A DNA stretch of 64,000 nucleotides from Rarobacter incanus (GTDB lineage Bacteria > Actinomycetota > Actinomycetes > Actinomycetales > Cellulomonadaceae), in the NCBI RefSeq assembly GCF_006715765.1, contig NZ_VFNV01000001.1:62001-126000 (forward strand), in the 5' to 3' direction. The position numbers were made by a program, and so were the translations under genes. Below the pieces are notes generated by a model that saw only the letters and a list, made by a program, of their open reading frames with translations, ran no database searches and was not told the DNA's origin. Every line of letters starts with the position of its first letter. The stretch's first letter is position 1. Positions 21,076 to 30,700 of this stretch are shown here, one piece after another.

Positions 21076-22047
21076 AACACCAAGCGCATCGACACCCGAC
21101 CGTGGGCCAAGACCGATAACGGCGTCATCGTCGTCGATAAACCGCAGGGGTGGACCAGCCACGACGTGGTCGGCAAGATCCGCTCGCTGGCGAAGAATCG
21201 CCGCGTGGGTCACGCAGGAACCCTCGACCCGATGGCCACCGGCGTTCTGGTCGTCGGCATCGGCCGCGGAACCAAGCTGCTGCAGTACATCGTCGACGCG
21301 CCAAAGGAGTACGTTGCGACGGTGCGGTTGGGGGTCGCCACTTCCACCGAGGATGCGGAGGGCGAGGTGACGCTCGCACCGGGTTGTGGCGGCGTGGACG
21401 CGGACCACCTCGCGCGGGTGGTGGAGCGTTTCGTGGGCGATATCCAGCAGGTGCCATCGGCGGTGAGCGCCATCAAGGTGGACGGGAAGCGCGCGTACGC
21501 CCGTGTGCGCGCCGGCGAAACCGTCGAACTGGCGGCCCGCCCGATCACGATCCACTCGATCTTCGTTCTCGGATACGAGCCGCAATTTCACCGCGATAGC
21601 GAAAGGCCCAACGAGGCCCCCGTCCCCGTTATGGACGTGACGATCGCGGTGCGCTGCGGCGCTGGAACCTACATCCGGGCGCTCGGCCGCGATATCGCCC
21701 ATGCGTTGGGCACCGTCGGCCACCTAACGGCGCTGCGGCGCACCAGCGTCGGCGGCTTTTCGAGCGCGCAGGCTCGCACGCCCACCCAACTCGAGGGCGA
21801 GACGATTAGCGCCGGCGCACTGGCCGTAACAACGCTCGCCGACGCGGCCGCGAAGGTGCTTCCGGTCCGACTCATTGACGAGAACGAGTCCGCGGAGCTG
21901 GGCTACGGGCGTTCGATCGACCCGAGCGATACACCCGGCGTCGTGGCCGCGATCGGTGGCGACGGGGAACTCGTCGCTTTGGTCAATAACCAATCGGAGC
22001 GGGCGCAGGTGCGCGCAAGGCCGGTGCTCGTGGTGATGCCCCGCTAG
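21073..22047 (+). CDS. truB: tRNA pseudouridine-55 synthase TruB
   Basis: About 324 residues. GVIVVDKPQGWTSHDVV and RRVGHAGTLDPMATGVLVVGIGRGTKLLQ contain the catalytic Asp (GTLDP). KEYVATVRLG and VSAIKVDGKRAYARVR are TruB motifs. The C-terminal PUA-like region is followed by an extension. GTG 21073 is chosen because the homologous sequence begins here and a -10 hexamer lies 8 bases upstream; the frame continues further upstream without similarity. Confidence 0.95.
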   Translation: MNTKRIDTRPWAKTDNGVIVVDKPQGWTSHDVVGKIRSLAKNRRVGHAGTLDPMATGVLVVGIGRGTKLLQYIVDAPKEYVATVRLGVATSTEDAEGEVTLAPGCGGVDADHLARVVERFVGDIQQVPSAVSAIKVDGKRAYARVRAGETVELAARPITIHSIFVLGYEPQFHRDSERPNEAPVPVMDVTIAVRCGAGTYIRALGRDIAHALGTVGHLTALRRTSVGGFSSAQARTPTQLEGETISAGALAVTTLADAAAKVLPVRLIDENESAELGYGRSIDPSDTPGVVAAIGGDGELVALVNNQSERAQVRARPVLVVMPR

Positions 22048-22164
22048 CGTTCCCGCGCTCGTCGCGGCGCGAGCGAAGCGAACGGTCCGTAGTGCGGCGC
22101 GATATCATCGTGAGGTTGCGCCTATGCGCGCCGCAACTGCCACTGCCGACTCGAAGGAATCCGC

Positions 22165-23475
22165 ATGTCCGCCTACGAAGCTGCTCCCGCCGCCGGATCG
22201 ACCGCCGCTGTCCCGACGCACTGGTACAACATCGCCGCGGACTTTCCCGAGCCCATTCCGCCTCACTTGCACCCCGGCACCAAGGAGCCGGTGACGGTCG
22301 AGGACCTTTGCGGGCTCTTCCCGCGGGCACTCGCCGAGCAAGAACTCAGCACCGAGCGATACATCCAGATTCCGCGGGAGGTCCGCAGCGTTTACGGGAT
22401 CTGGCGCGGGACGCCGCTGATCCGCGCATCTCGCCTCGAGAGGGCACTGGGCACCGCATCCCAGATTTTCTTGAAGTACGAGGGCGTGTCGCCCGTCGGC
22501 AGCCACAAGCCGAATTCCGCGGTCGCGCAGGCGTACTACAACCGCGAGGAGGCGATCACGAAGCTGACCACCGAGACTGGTGCGGGGCAGTGGGGAAGCT
22601 CCCTCGCCTTTGCCGGATCGCTTTTCGGCATCGACGTCGAGGTTTGGCAGGTGCGGGCCAGCTACGAATCAAAGCCCTACCGGCGGTATCTGATGGAGCT
22701 GTACGGTGGCACCGTGCACTCCAGCCCGTCCGAATTGACGGAGGCCGGACGCGCGATCCTGGAATCCGACTCCGAGACAACCGGATCCTTGGGGATGGCG
22801 GTTTCGGAGGCCGTGGAGGTTGCGCTCAAGGATCCCGCGGCGCGGTACGCGCTTGGCAGCGTTTTGAACCACGTCGCGTTGCACCAAACCGTGATCGGGC
22901 AAGAGACCATCGCGCAGCTGGCCCGGCTAGGCATCGGCCACGCGGATGTCGTGTTTGGTTGCGCCGGGGGTGGCTCTAACCTTGCGGGCCTGTCGTTCCC
23001 GTTCCTGCGCGAGGTGTTGATGAACAAGGCGAAGACCCGGGTCATTGCCGCCGAACCGGCCGCGTGCCCGTCGCTAACGCAGGGCGAGTACCGCTACGAC
23101 TTCGGTGACTTCAGTGGCATGACCCCACTGCTCAAGATGTACACCCTGGGCAAGGATTTCGTCCCGGATCCGATCCACGCCGGCGGGTTGCGCTACCACG
23201 GCATGGCGCCGGCATTGAGCCACGCGGTCCACCTGGGGCTCGTTGACGCGGTCGCGATCGAGCAGACTACCGCCTTCCACGCCGGCATATTGCTGGCACG
23301 CACCGAAGGCATAGTCCCGGCTCCCGAATCGACCCATGCGCTGGCGGCCGCGTTCCAGTACCTGGCCCACAGCGACCGCGCCGAGACCATCGTCATCGGG
23401 GTTTCCGGCCACGGACAATTGGATCTGCCGTCGTACCAGGGATTCCTGGAGTCCTACCAACCGCCCGTAGGCTAG
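22165..23475 (+). CDS. trpB2: Stand-alone TrpB2-type tryptophan synthase beta chain (PLP enzyme)
   Basis: 436 residues. PLP-dependent enzyme that joins indole and serine. TrpB2-type features: the N-terminal YNIAADFPEPIPPHLHPGTKEPV, TPLIRASRLE, the PLP lysine in VGSHKPNSAVAQAYYN (Lys115), the catalytic Glu in TTETGAGQWGSSLA (Glu137) and the phosphate loop GCAGGGSNLAGL. No trpA or other trp gene is near, so indole salvage or another aminoacrylate reaction is possible. It interrupts the usual truB-ribF adjacency. GAAGGAA precedes the ATG. The family is firm; the physiological substrate is inferred. Confidence 0.88.
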   Translation: MSAYEAAPAAGSTAAVPTHWYNIAADFPEPIPPHLHPGTKEPVTVEDLCGLFPRALAEQELSTERYIQIPREVRSVYGIWRGTPLIRASRLERALGTASQIFLKYEGVSPVGSHKPNSAVAQAYYNREEAITKLTTETGAGQWGSSLAFAGSLFGIDVEVWQVRASYESKPYRRYLMELYGGTVHSSPSELTEAGRAILESDSETTGSLGMAVSEAVEVALKDPAARYALGSVLNHVALHQTVIGQETIAQLARLGIGHADVVFGCAGGGSNLAGLSFPFLREVLMNKAKTRVIAAEPAACPSLTQGEYRYDFGDFSGMTPLLKMYTLGKDFVPDPIHAGGLRYHGMAPALSHAVHLGLVDAVAIEQTTAFHAGILLARTEGIVPAPESTHALAAAFQYLAHSDRAETIVIGVSGHGQLDLPSYQGFLESYQPPVG

Positions 23476-23509
23476 GGCGCTCAAGGTCTACTTGCATAAG
23501 GACATAGGT

Positions 23510-24466
23510 GTGCTCGTTTTTTCCGATATCTCGGAGGTTCCCGCTGACTTCGGCCCGAGCGTGGTCACCATCGGCAACTTCGATGGGGTCCACCGGGGTC
23601 ACCAGGAGGTGCTGCGGCGCGTAGTTCACGAGGCGCGGCGCCGCGACCTGACCGCTACCGTGATGACGTTCGACCCGCATCCGGCGCGCGTGCATCGCCC
23701 GCTCACGCCGCTTGCGCGCCTGTGCTCGCTAGACGAACGCCTCGAATTAATCGCCGCTGCGGGCATCGACGCCACGCTGGTCGTTCCGTACACCCTTGAC
23801 TTTGCTAGGCAAACGCCGCAGGGGTTCGTGCTGACCTATCTGCTTAAGGTGCTCTCGATGCGCGCGATCGTCGCCGGGCACGACATCCGATTCGGATGGG
23901 ACAACGTCGGGAACTTTCAAACCCTGCAAGAGCTCGGCGCCGAATACGGGTTCGACGTCATCGCGATCGACGACGTGGGGCACAAGGAGACCGGTGCGCT
24001 CAGGTGGTCGTCCACGTTGGTCCGCGACGCTCTGCGGGCGGGGGACGTCGCTTCGGCAGGGGCGATGCTGGGACGAGAGCCCAGTGTGCGCGGCACCATC
24101 GTCGCGGGGGACCGGCGGGGCCGGGAATTGGGATTCCCGACCGCAAACCTTGACGTGCCCGCGGGCGCAATGATTCCTGCCGATGGCGTGTATGCGGGGT
24201 GGCTCACGGTCTCGGAGGAGCTGAGCCGGGTCGCGGCGGCCATCTCCGTCGGCACGAATCCGACCTTTCACGGCACCGAGCGCAGGGTGGAAGCGTACGC
24301 GATTGGCCGCTCGGGGCTCGATCTGTACGGCAAGGAGGCGAAGGTCGAGTTCGTGGAGCGGGTCCGAGGGCAGGCCGTTTTTTCGGGCGTTGCCGAACTC
24401 ATCGCGGCGATGCGCGACGACGTCGCACAGTGCGAGCGGATTTTGCGAGGCACGGCCGGGCGATGA
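23510..24466 (+). CDS. ribF: Bifunctional riboflavin kinase/FAD synthetase
   Basis: Makes FMN and FAD. 318 residues from GTG 23510, chosen because AAGGA lies 7 bases upstream. The N-terminal FAD synthetase domain has VVTIGNFDGVHRGHQEVL (nucleotidyltransferase H-x-G-H) and MTFDPHPARVHRP. WSSTLVRDALRAGDV joins the domains. The C-terminal riboflavin kinase domain has VRGTIVAGDRRGRELGFPTANL and GTNPTFHGTERRVEAY. It is followed by rpsO. Confidence 0.95.
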   Translation: MLVFSDISEVPADFGPSVVTIGNFDGVHRGHQEVLRRVVHEARRRDLTATVMTFDPHPARVHRPLTPLARLCSLDERLELIAAAGIDATLVVPYTLDFARQTPQGFVLTYLLKVLSMRAIVAGHDIRFGWDNVGNFQTLQELGAEYGFDVIAIDDVGHKETGALRWSSTLVRDALRAGDVASAGAMLGREPSVRGTIVAGDRRGRELGFPTANLDVPAGAMIPADGVYAGWLTVSEELSRVAAAISVGTNPTFHGTERRVEAYAIGRSGLDLYGKEAKVEFVERVRGQAVFSGVAELIAAMRDDVAQCERILRGTAGR

Positions 24467-24500
24467 ACGCGAATGCGATGCGCCCGGGAACTATCTTTGG

Positions 24501-24506
24501 TAGACT
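24501..24506 (+). promoter_or_regulatory. Candidate -10 element for rpsO
   Basis: TAGACT, preceded by TTGG, lies 33 bp after the ribF stop and would give a ~85-nt rpsO leader. No good -35 box is seen. Confidence 0.4.
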
Positions 24507-24596
24507 TGAGCGTTGCCGTTTGATCGGCCGCGGATGAGTAAGAGCCCGGGTGAACAGGCCCCGGCGCACCGCGCAACGGAAAATACAAGGAGAACC

Positions 24597-24866
24597 GTGC
24601 CACTCGATACTGCCACGAAGGCTGAAATCATCAAGCAATATGGGACCAGCGAGGGCGACACCGGTTCGCCGGAGGTGCAGGTCGCGCTGCTCACGCAGCG
24701 CATCAAGGACCTCACCGAGCACCTCAAAGAGCACAAGCACGACCACCACTCGCGCCGCGGGCTCTTGTTGCTGGTCGGTCAGCGTCGTCGCCTGCTGGGC
24801 TACCTGCAAAAGATCGACATCGAGCGCTACCGTAGCCTCATTGAGCGACTTGGCTTGCGCCGATAA
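24597..24866 (+). CDS. rpsO: 30S ribosomal protein S15
   Basis: 89 residues, the exact S15 length, from GTG 24597 with AAGGAGAA upstream. [60 protein letters not shown] and [10 protein letters not shown] are all S15 signatures. pnp follows after a terminator and a structured leader, the standard rpsO-pnp order. Confidence 0.98.
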   Translation: MPLDTATKAEIIKQYGTSEGDTGSPEVQVALLTQRIKDLTEHLKEHKHDHHSRRGLLLLVGQRRRLLGYLQKIDIERYRSLIERLGLRR

Positions 24867-24882
24867 CCGCACATCTTTCGCT

Positions 24883-24915
24883 GCCAGCCCGGAACGGTCA
24901 TCGTTCCGGGCTGGC
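24883..24915 (+). terminator. Terminator after rpsO
   Basis: Perfect 14-bp stem GCCAGCCCGGAACG/CGTTCCGGGCTGGC with a GTCAT loop, 16 bp after the rpsO stop. No U tail. Confidence 0.75.
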
Positions 24916-24934
24916 GGTCGAAATGGGGAATGAT

Positions 24935-25065
24935 GCGGGCGCGATGGGCGCCCGCAGGCCCCGAGCCAGCTTGTCTGGCTAAACCGACAACCCGTCCCTG
25001 ATGGTTCTGGTTCGGTCCTCGGTAGTGGCCTCCGCACTAGGTGCGTGGGCCTCGATCGAAGACCG
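24935..25065 (+). ncRNA. Structured pnp leader, probably the Actino-pnp RNA motif
   Basis: The 190 bases between the rpsO terminator and the pnp binding site are full of nested stems. They include GCGGGCGC/GCGCCCGC (24935-24955) and AGCCAG/CTGGCT (24964-24980). A long element at 25013-25065 pairs CGGTC with GACCG, then GGCC with GGCC, then CGCAC with GTGCG around a TAG loop. A conserved actinobacterial RNA structure named Actino-pnp is known in 5' leaders of pnp. Position and nested architecture match, but I cannot run a covariance search. It is presumably cis-regulatory for PNPase. Confidence 0.6.
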
Positions 25066-25099
25066 CCGAAGGACGAACGGGACACTTCGAGAAAAGGAG

Positions 25100-25118
25100 G
25101 GAACCTGTGTCAGGTTCC
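25100..25118 (+). promoter_or_regulatory. Hairpin containing the pnp start codon
   Basis: GGAACCTG (25100-25107), TGT, CAGGTTCC (25111-25118): a perfect 8-bp stem with a three-base loop. It takes in the last G of the AAAGGAGG binding site and the G of the GTG start (25107). Folding would hide the start from ribosomes. Confidence 0.55.
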
Positions 25119-27332
25119 GAATATGCAGTGGAGGCCCGCATCGACAACGGTCGATTCGGCGTCCGCACCATCCGCTTTGAGACCGGCCGTTTGGCGAAGC
25201 AGGCGGGGGGAGCCGTTTTGGCTTTCCTCGACGGCGAAACCGCGCTGCTTTCCACCACCACCGCCGGCAAGCACCCCAAGGACCAGTTCGACTTCTTCCC
25301 GCTGACGGTGGACGTGGAAGAGCGCCAGTACGCTGCCGGTAAGATCCCGGGCTCCTTCTTCCGCCGCGAGGGCCGTCCTTCGACAGACGCGATCCTGGCC
25401 TGCCGCCTCATCGACCGCCCGCTGCGCCCGCTCTTCGTCAAGGGTCTGCGTAACGAGGTGCAGGTCGTGGCGACCGTCATGGCGATTCACCCCGACGATG
25501 CATACGACGTGCTTGCTATCAACGCTGCGTCGGCATCGACACAGATTTCGGGCCTGCCGTTCTCCGGCCCCGTTGGTGCGGTTCGCCTGGCGCTGATCGA
25601 GGGCCAGTGGGTCGCCTTCCCGAAGTACTCCGAGAAGGAAAAGGCTGTCTTCGAGATCGTCATCGCCGGACGCAAGATCGTGGACCGCAACGGCAACCCC
25701 GACATTGCGATCGCGATGATCGAGGCCGAGGCGACCGAAGCCGCCTGGAACCTCATTAAGAACGAGGGCGCCCAGGCGCCAACCGAGGCCGTGGTCGCCG
25801 AGGGAATCGAAGCCTCCAAGCCCTTCATCCGCGTCCTGATCGATGCGCAGGAAGACTTGGCGGCCAACGCCGCCAAGGAAGTACAGAACTTCCCGCTGTT
25901 CCCCGACTATCAAGACGACGCATTGGCCGCCGTCGAGGCCGCGGCCTCGGAGCGCCTGGGTGAGGCGCTGTCGATCGCAGACAAGCAAGCCCGCGAGAGC
26001 CGCCTTGACGAAATCAAGGATGAGGTCTTGGGCGAGTTCGCTACCAGCTTCGAGGGCCGCGAGAAGGAAATCTCGGCTGCGTACCGCGCGGTGCAAAAGG
26101 CCATCATCCGGCGTCGCATCCTCACCGACGGGTTCCGCATCGACGGCCGCTCGCTCACGGACATTCGCTCTTTGGCGGCAGAGGTGGATGTCCTGCCGCG
26201 CGTCCACGGTTCCGCGCTGTTCGAGCGCGGTGAGACACAGATCCTCGGTGTGACGACGCTCAACATGCTCCGCATGGAACAGCAGATCGACTCGCTGAGC
26301 CCCGAGACGCGCAAGCGTTACATGCACAACTACAACTTCCCGCCGTATTCGACCGGTGAGACCGGCCGTGTTGGCAGCCCCAAGCGTCGCGAAATCGGCC
26401 ACGGGGCGCTGGCGGAGAGGGCGCTCGTTCCTGTCCTGCCATCGCGTGAGGAATTCCCGTACGCCATCCGGCAGGTGTCCGAGGCGCTCGGATCTAACGG
26501 TTCCACCTCGATGGGATCGGTGTGCGCATCGACCCTTGCGCTGCTCAACGCGGGTGTGCCGCTGCGGGCGCCCGTCGCGGGTATCGCGATGGGGCTGGTT
26601 TCCGGTGAGATCGATGGCGAGACCAAGTACGCCGCGCTGACCGATATCCTCGGTGCCGAAGACGCTTTCGGTGACATGGACTTCAAGGTGGCCGGAACCT
26701 CCGAGTTCGTCACCGCAATCCAGCTGGACACCAAGCTCGACGGCATCCCCGCCTCGGTGCTGGCCGGTGCACTGAGCCAGGCGAAGGAAGCTCGCCTGGA
26801 AATCCTGGACCTGATCAACGAAACGATCGACGCCCCCGACGACATGGCGGACACCGCTCCGCGCGTGCTCGCGGTCAAGATTCCCGTCGACAAGATCGGC
26901 GAGGTCATTGGCCCCAAGGGCAAGATGATCAACCAGATCCAAGAGGAGACGGGCGCGGACATCACGATCGAGGATGACGGCACGGTCTACATCGGCGCCG
27001 TCGATGGGCCGTCGGCGGAGGCCGCTCGTTCGCAGATCAACGCGATCGCCAACCCGATGGTTCCGGAGGTGGGCGAACGCTACCTCGGAACGGTCGTGAA
27101 GACCACCTCGTTCGGGGCCTTCATTTCGCTCACCCCCGGCAAGGACGGTCTGCTGCACATCAGCCAGATCCGCAAGCTGGTCGGTGGCAAGCGCGTGGAG
27201 AACGTGGACGACGTCTTGACGATCGGCCAGAAGATTCAGGTCGAGATCGGCGAGATCGATCCGCGCGGCAAGCTGTCGCTGCTGGCGGTCACCGATGCAG
27301 ACGGCGACAAGGAAGCTCCCGCCGGCGAATAG
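25107..27332 (+). CDS. pnp: Polynucleotide phosphorylase / guanosine pentaphosphate synthase
   Basis: 3'-5' phosphorolytic exoribonuclease. 741 residues from GTG 25107, with AAAGGAGG 6 bases upstream. Two RNase PH domains: the first includes [31 protein letters not shown] in pieces, the second [25 protein letters not shown], with [18 protein letters not shown] and [17 protein letters not shown]. The C-terminal KH domain has [20 protein letters not shown], and the S1 domain has [29 protein letters not shown]. It ends at a strong terminator. Confidence 0.98.
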   Translation: MSGSEYAVEARIDNGRFGVRTIRFETGRLAKQAGGAVLAFLDGETALLSTTTAGKHPKDQFDFFPLTVDVEERQYAAGKIPGSFFRREGRPSTDAILACRLIDRPLRPLFVKGLRNEVQVVATVMAIHPDDAYDVLAINAASASTQISGLPFSGPVGAVRLALIEGQWVAFPKYSEKEKAVFEIVIAGRKIVDRNGNPDIAIAMIEAEATEAAWNLIKNEGAQAPTEAVVAEGIEASKPFIRVLIDAQEDLAANAAKEVQNFPLFPDYQDDALAAVEAAASERLGEALSIADKQARESRLDEIKDEVLGEFATSFEGREKEISAAYRAVQKAIIRRRILTDGFRIDGRSLTDIRSLAAEVDVLPRVHGSALFERGETQILGVTTLNMLRMEQQIDSLSPETRKRYMHNYNFPPYSTGETGRVGSPKRREIGHGALAERALVPVLPSREEFPYAIRQVSEALGSNGSTSMGSVCASTLALLNAGVPLRAPVAGIAMGLVSGEIDGETKYAALTDILGAEDAFGDMDFKVAGTSEFVTAIQLDTKLDGIPASVLAGALSQAKEARLEILDLINETIDAPDDMADTAPRVLAVKIPVDKIGEVIGPKGKMINQIQEETGADITIEDDGTVYIGAVDGPSAEAARSQINAIANPMVPEVGERYLGTVVKTTSFGAFISLTPGKDGLLHISQIRKLVGGKRVENVDDVLTIGQKIQVEIGEIDPRGKLSLLAVTDADGDKEAPAGE

Positions 27333-27393
27333 TTGAACCGTCGCCGCGGAGGGCGTCCCGCGGCGCAACATATGACGCCCAATGGTTGTGTAA

Positions 27394-27439
27394 GGCCGCG
27401 GGGGCGGCGCGAAGAAATTATCGCGCCGCCCCCGCGGCC
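27394..27439 (+). terminator. Terminator after pnp
   Basis: 19-bp perfect stem (GGCCGCGGGGGCGGCGCGA with its complement) and an 8-base AGAAATTA loop, followed by TTCC. This is the strongest hairpin in the window. Confidence 0.85.
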
Positions 27440-27737
27440 TTCCGTCGTTCTCGGGTGCTTGCCGCATGGGGGCGCCGCGTCGCGGCGAAAACTGAGGTCG
27501 AAGCCGCTACTTTGATGCGCGCTTTTGGGCGTATATCCGCCCAAAATGGGTAATGCTGTAACCTCTCAACGCGGGTAACCCGCCAACCATTTGGACCTTG
27601 AAGGTTCATTTCACGATGACAATAGTTGTGGTAGCCGTCGGAACTCTGGCATGATAGCGGCATGTATTGGTCTTCCATGGCGGAAGGCCAATCGTCAGGG
27701 GCATCCCGCCCAATCGATTGTCATCAAAGGAGAGACA
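27440..27737 (+). promoter_or_regulatory. Upstream control region of the glycosidase locus
   Basis: Nearly 300 bp without a gene and more A/T-rich than its surroundings. It contains an inverted repeat TTTTGGGCG-6 bp-CGCCCAAAA (27523-27546), a short palindrome GCGGGTAACCCGC (27571-27583) and a small dyad ACCTTGAAGGT (27595-27605). A plausible sigma-A promoter is TTGTGG (27626-27631), 18 bp, CATGAT (27650-27655). The first inverted repeat has the shape of a repressor operator, for example of a sugar-responsive regulator. No regulator gene is adjacent. Confidence 0.45.
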
Positions 27738-30700
27738 ATGCACAGACGCACGCGCGAACGTACGGTCGCGCTCGGAGCCGGCATTGCTGTTGCATTCGGG
27801 GGCTTGGCCACGTCGGTGGCTGCACCCGCGGCGCAGGCGCACGAGGTATCATCGGCGGCCGCATGCCAGTCATCGCCAAAAACCGGGCAGTACTCGGACG
27901 GGGTTGAGACGGCAACCGTCAAAATCCTGGCGACTGATCCGGTCACCTGCCTGCGCACGTATTCGCTGAGCAGCGACCGCAGCAGTGCCCAGACCTTCAC
28001 CGAGTCGGCGGACGACCCGATCGTGCGGACCGGGTCCACGGTGCTCGACGGCCTGTACGCATTCGCGCTCCACGAGGAGAAGCTGCTGCGCAAGGACTCG
28101 ATCACCACCGATAACTACAACGGTGGGCAAACCATTTCGTGCAACCCGTCGGATGTCGACGAGAGCGAGCAGGTGGGTTGCTACATCACGGGTAAGAACT
28201 GGACCTACATCTGGACCCGCGACCTGTCGTACGCATCGGATCTGGGAATGGCATCCATCGACCCCATTCGCATGCGCAATACACTGGAATTCAAGCTCTC
28301 CGAACGGCGCACCGACGGCTTCAAGCGATCCGGAGAATCGGTCACGACGCCGTTCGCGGACGCAACCGGTTCGGACCTGCAGATCATTCAGGACACCGGA
28401 ACCGGCGGCAGCTACCCGAACTCGACCGACCGGGTTTCGTGGGCGCTGGGAGCCGAAGAGCTGCTCAAGTGGCTGCCGCAGGAGCAGCGCGAGGCGTTCG
28501 CTGCAAAGTCTCTCGAAGCGGTCAAGAACACGATCGACCACGACAGGCAGGTTGTTTTCAACACATCCACCGGCCTCTACACGGGTGAGACGTCCTTCCT
28601 CGACTGGCGCCAGCAGACGTACCCGGACTGGACGGGCTCGGACGTCATTGACATCACGGATTCGCAGTCGCTGTCGACCAACATCACCCACTGGTACGCG
28701 ATCGACCTGGTGGCGAAGCTGTCGCAGGCGGCGGGCAACGAGGCCGACGCGACGAAGTACCGTGGCTGGGCCGACACGCTGGCGCAGACAATCCGGGACC
28801 GATTCTGGCTCGCCGAACGCGGACAGTTTTCTGCTGTCGTGGGCACGACCCTCAACCCGGTTGCCGACGATCGCTACGACGCGCTCGCAACCTCCTTCGC
28901 GGTCCTCAGCGGAATAGCCACACAGGAGCAGGCGGCACAGGCGATCGCGAACTACCCGCAGACCTTCACCGGCCCCTCGGTCATATGGCCGCAGCAGCAA
29001 TTCGACGGTTCGTACCACAATGACGGATCGTGGCCGTTCGTGACGGTGTACATGCTGCGCGCCGCTGCGGCGGTCGCAAACGACACTGCCGCAACCCGCC
29101 AGTTCGAATCCATGCTGCGGACCCCGGCGATATTCGGTTCGAACTACGAGAACATGAACATCACGACGACCGAAACCAACACGCGGCTCAATTCGAAGTA
29201 TCAGACCTGGTCGGTTGCCGGATTCCACGGGATGTTCCAGGACGTACTCTTCGGCGTGCACGCTCAGGACGACGGCCTGAAGGTAAACCCGTTCGTGACC
29301 GCCCAAATTCGCGACAAGTACTTCGCCGACAGTGACTCGATCACCATGTCGAATATCATCTATCTCGGCAAGAAAGTAACCATAAAGGTTGACCTGCCCG
29401 AATCCGCGGCGACTGCGGGTGCGTACGCCGTCACCGGCCTCGAGGTCGACGGTGCAACAGTGGCGGTGGACTCGACCATCGCGGCGGGCGATCTGAGCGA
29501 CGACTCGACCATCGAGGTTTCGCTGGGCGACGCGAAGGCGAGCAAGTCGGCCGCCCCGATCACGGACACGAAGGACGATGAGGCGCTTTACGGGCCCAAG
29601 ACCCCGAGCGCGAGCGTTTCGGTTGCCGAATCTGGCTCCTTGCAGTTGACAGTCGGGCTTGCGGGCGAGAAGCAGAACGCGCTCGGAATGGACATCGTCC
29701 GCGACGGCAAGGTCATTGCGCGCGGCTTGGATGCGAGTACCCAATGGGTCGATCAGACGTCGAATGGGAAGGAACAGAACTCCTACTGCTACGTGGTGCG
29801 TACCTACTACAAGTCGAGTGGCAACGCGTCGCAGGACTCCAAGCCCGCGTGCTATTGGGGCCCGGAAAACGACCGGGTGATCACCGTGGACGCCGCCGAC
29901 TTCACGAACGTGACCACCGGCGCAGTGGCAGCGGACACGACTTCCACCAAGTGGGGCGGTGACCACTACTACGATTTCGGCAACGACCTTGCCGACGAGG
30001 TCACGGCCCAGGTAACGCCAACGGTCTCGGGTGATTACCTGCTGCGCGCCAACTACGCCAAGGGCGGGGATCTGCGAAACGGAGTGGATTCGGGAATCAA
30101 GCGCGTGAGCGTCACCGAAGACGGATCCGATACCGCAGTGTCGACCGGGTTCTTCATGATGCCGCGCACCGACGGCTGGAGCAACAAGCGGGACTCAACG
30201 TTCGTCAAGGCGCACCTGGAGGCGGGCAAGACCTACAACATCAAGGTGTACCAGGACGCGCTCTCGGTCAACATGAGCTACTTCGAGGCGAACCGTTGGC
30301 ACAACGAGCAAACGGGCGGCGCCTCGAATGTCATGGACATATTCAGCGTGTCTGCCTCGCTGAAGACAGCGGACGAGGCACCCGCGTTGGAGGCAACCGA
30401 CGGTGGGTCGCAGACCTTTATCGAGCAGGGGAGCGCGGCACTCGTTAAGGTGCAACTGGCCGGTACCGAGGCGGCCGCGGCAGCTTCCAAGGCCGTAACG
30501 GTCACCTCCCAGGACGGTACCGAGGCAAACCTGGATGTCACGAAGGATGAGGGCGCCGACACCTATACCGCGGCGGGATCGATAGTTCTCGGTGCGGTCG
30601 GTCGGCAAACCCTCACGGTCAAGGTCGACGGGCAGCCGGTTTTGACGCTGCCGGTAACGGTGCGTGCACTGCCGACGGCAGTTGTTGCGCCAACCGACCC

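Noticed and set aside
25110-27467. 785-codon minus-strand frame opposite pnp
   Set aside because: Antisense shadow of a strongly codon-biased gene; no motif, no binding site, and pnp is certain.
27870-29966. 698-codon minus-strand frame opposite the six-hairpin glycosidase
   Set aside because: Arg/Val-rich antisense shadow without domain features; the plus-strand gene has a signal peptide and conserved motifs.
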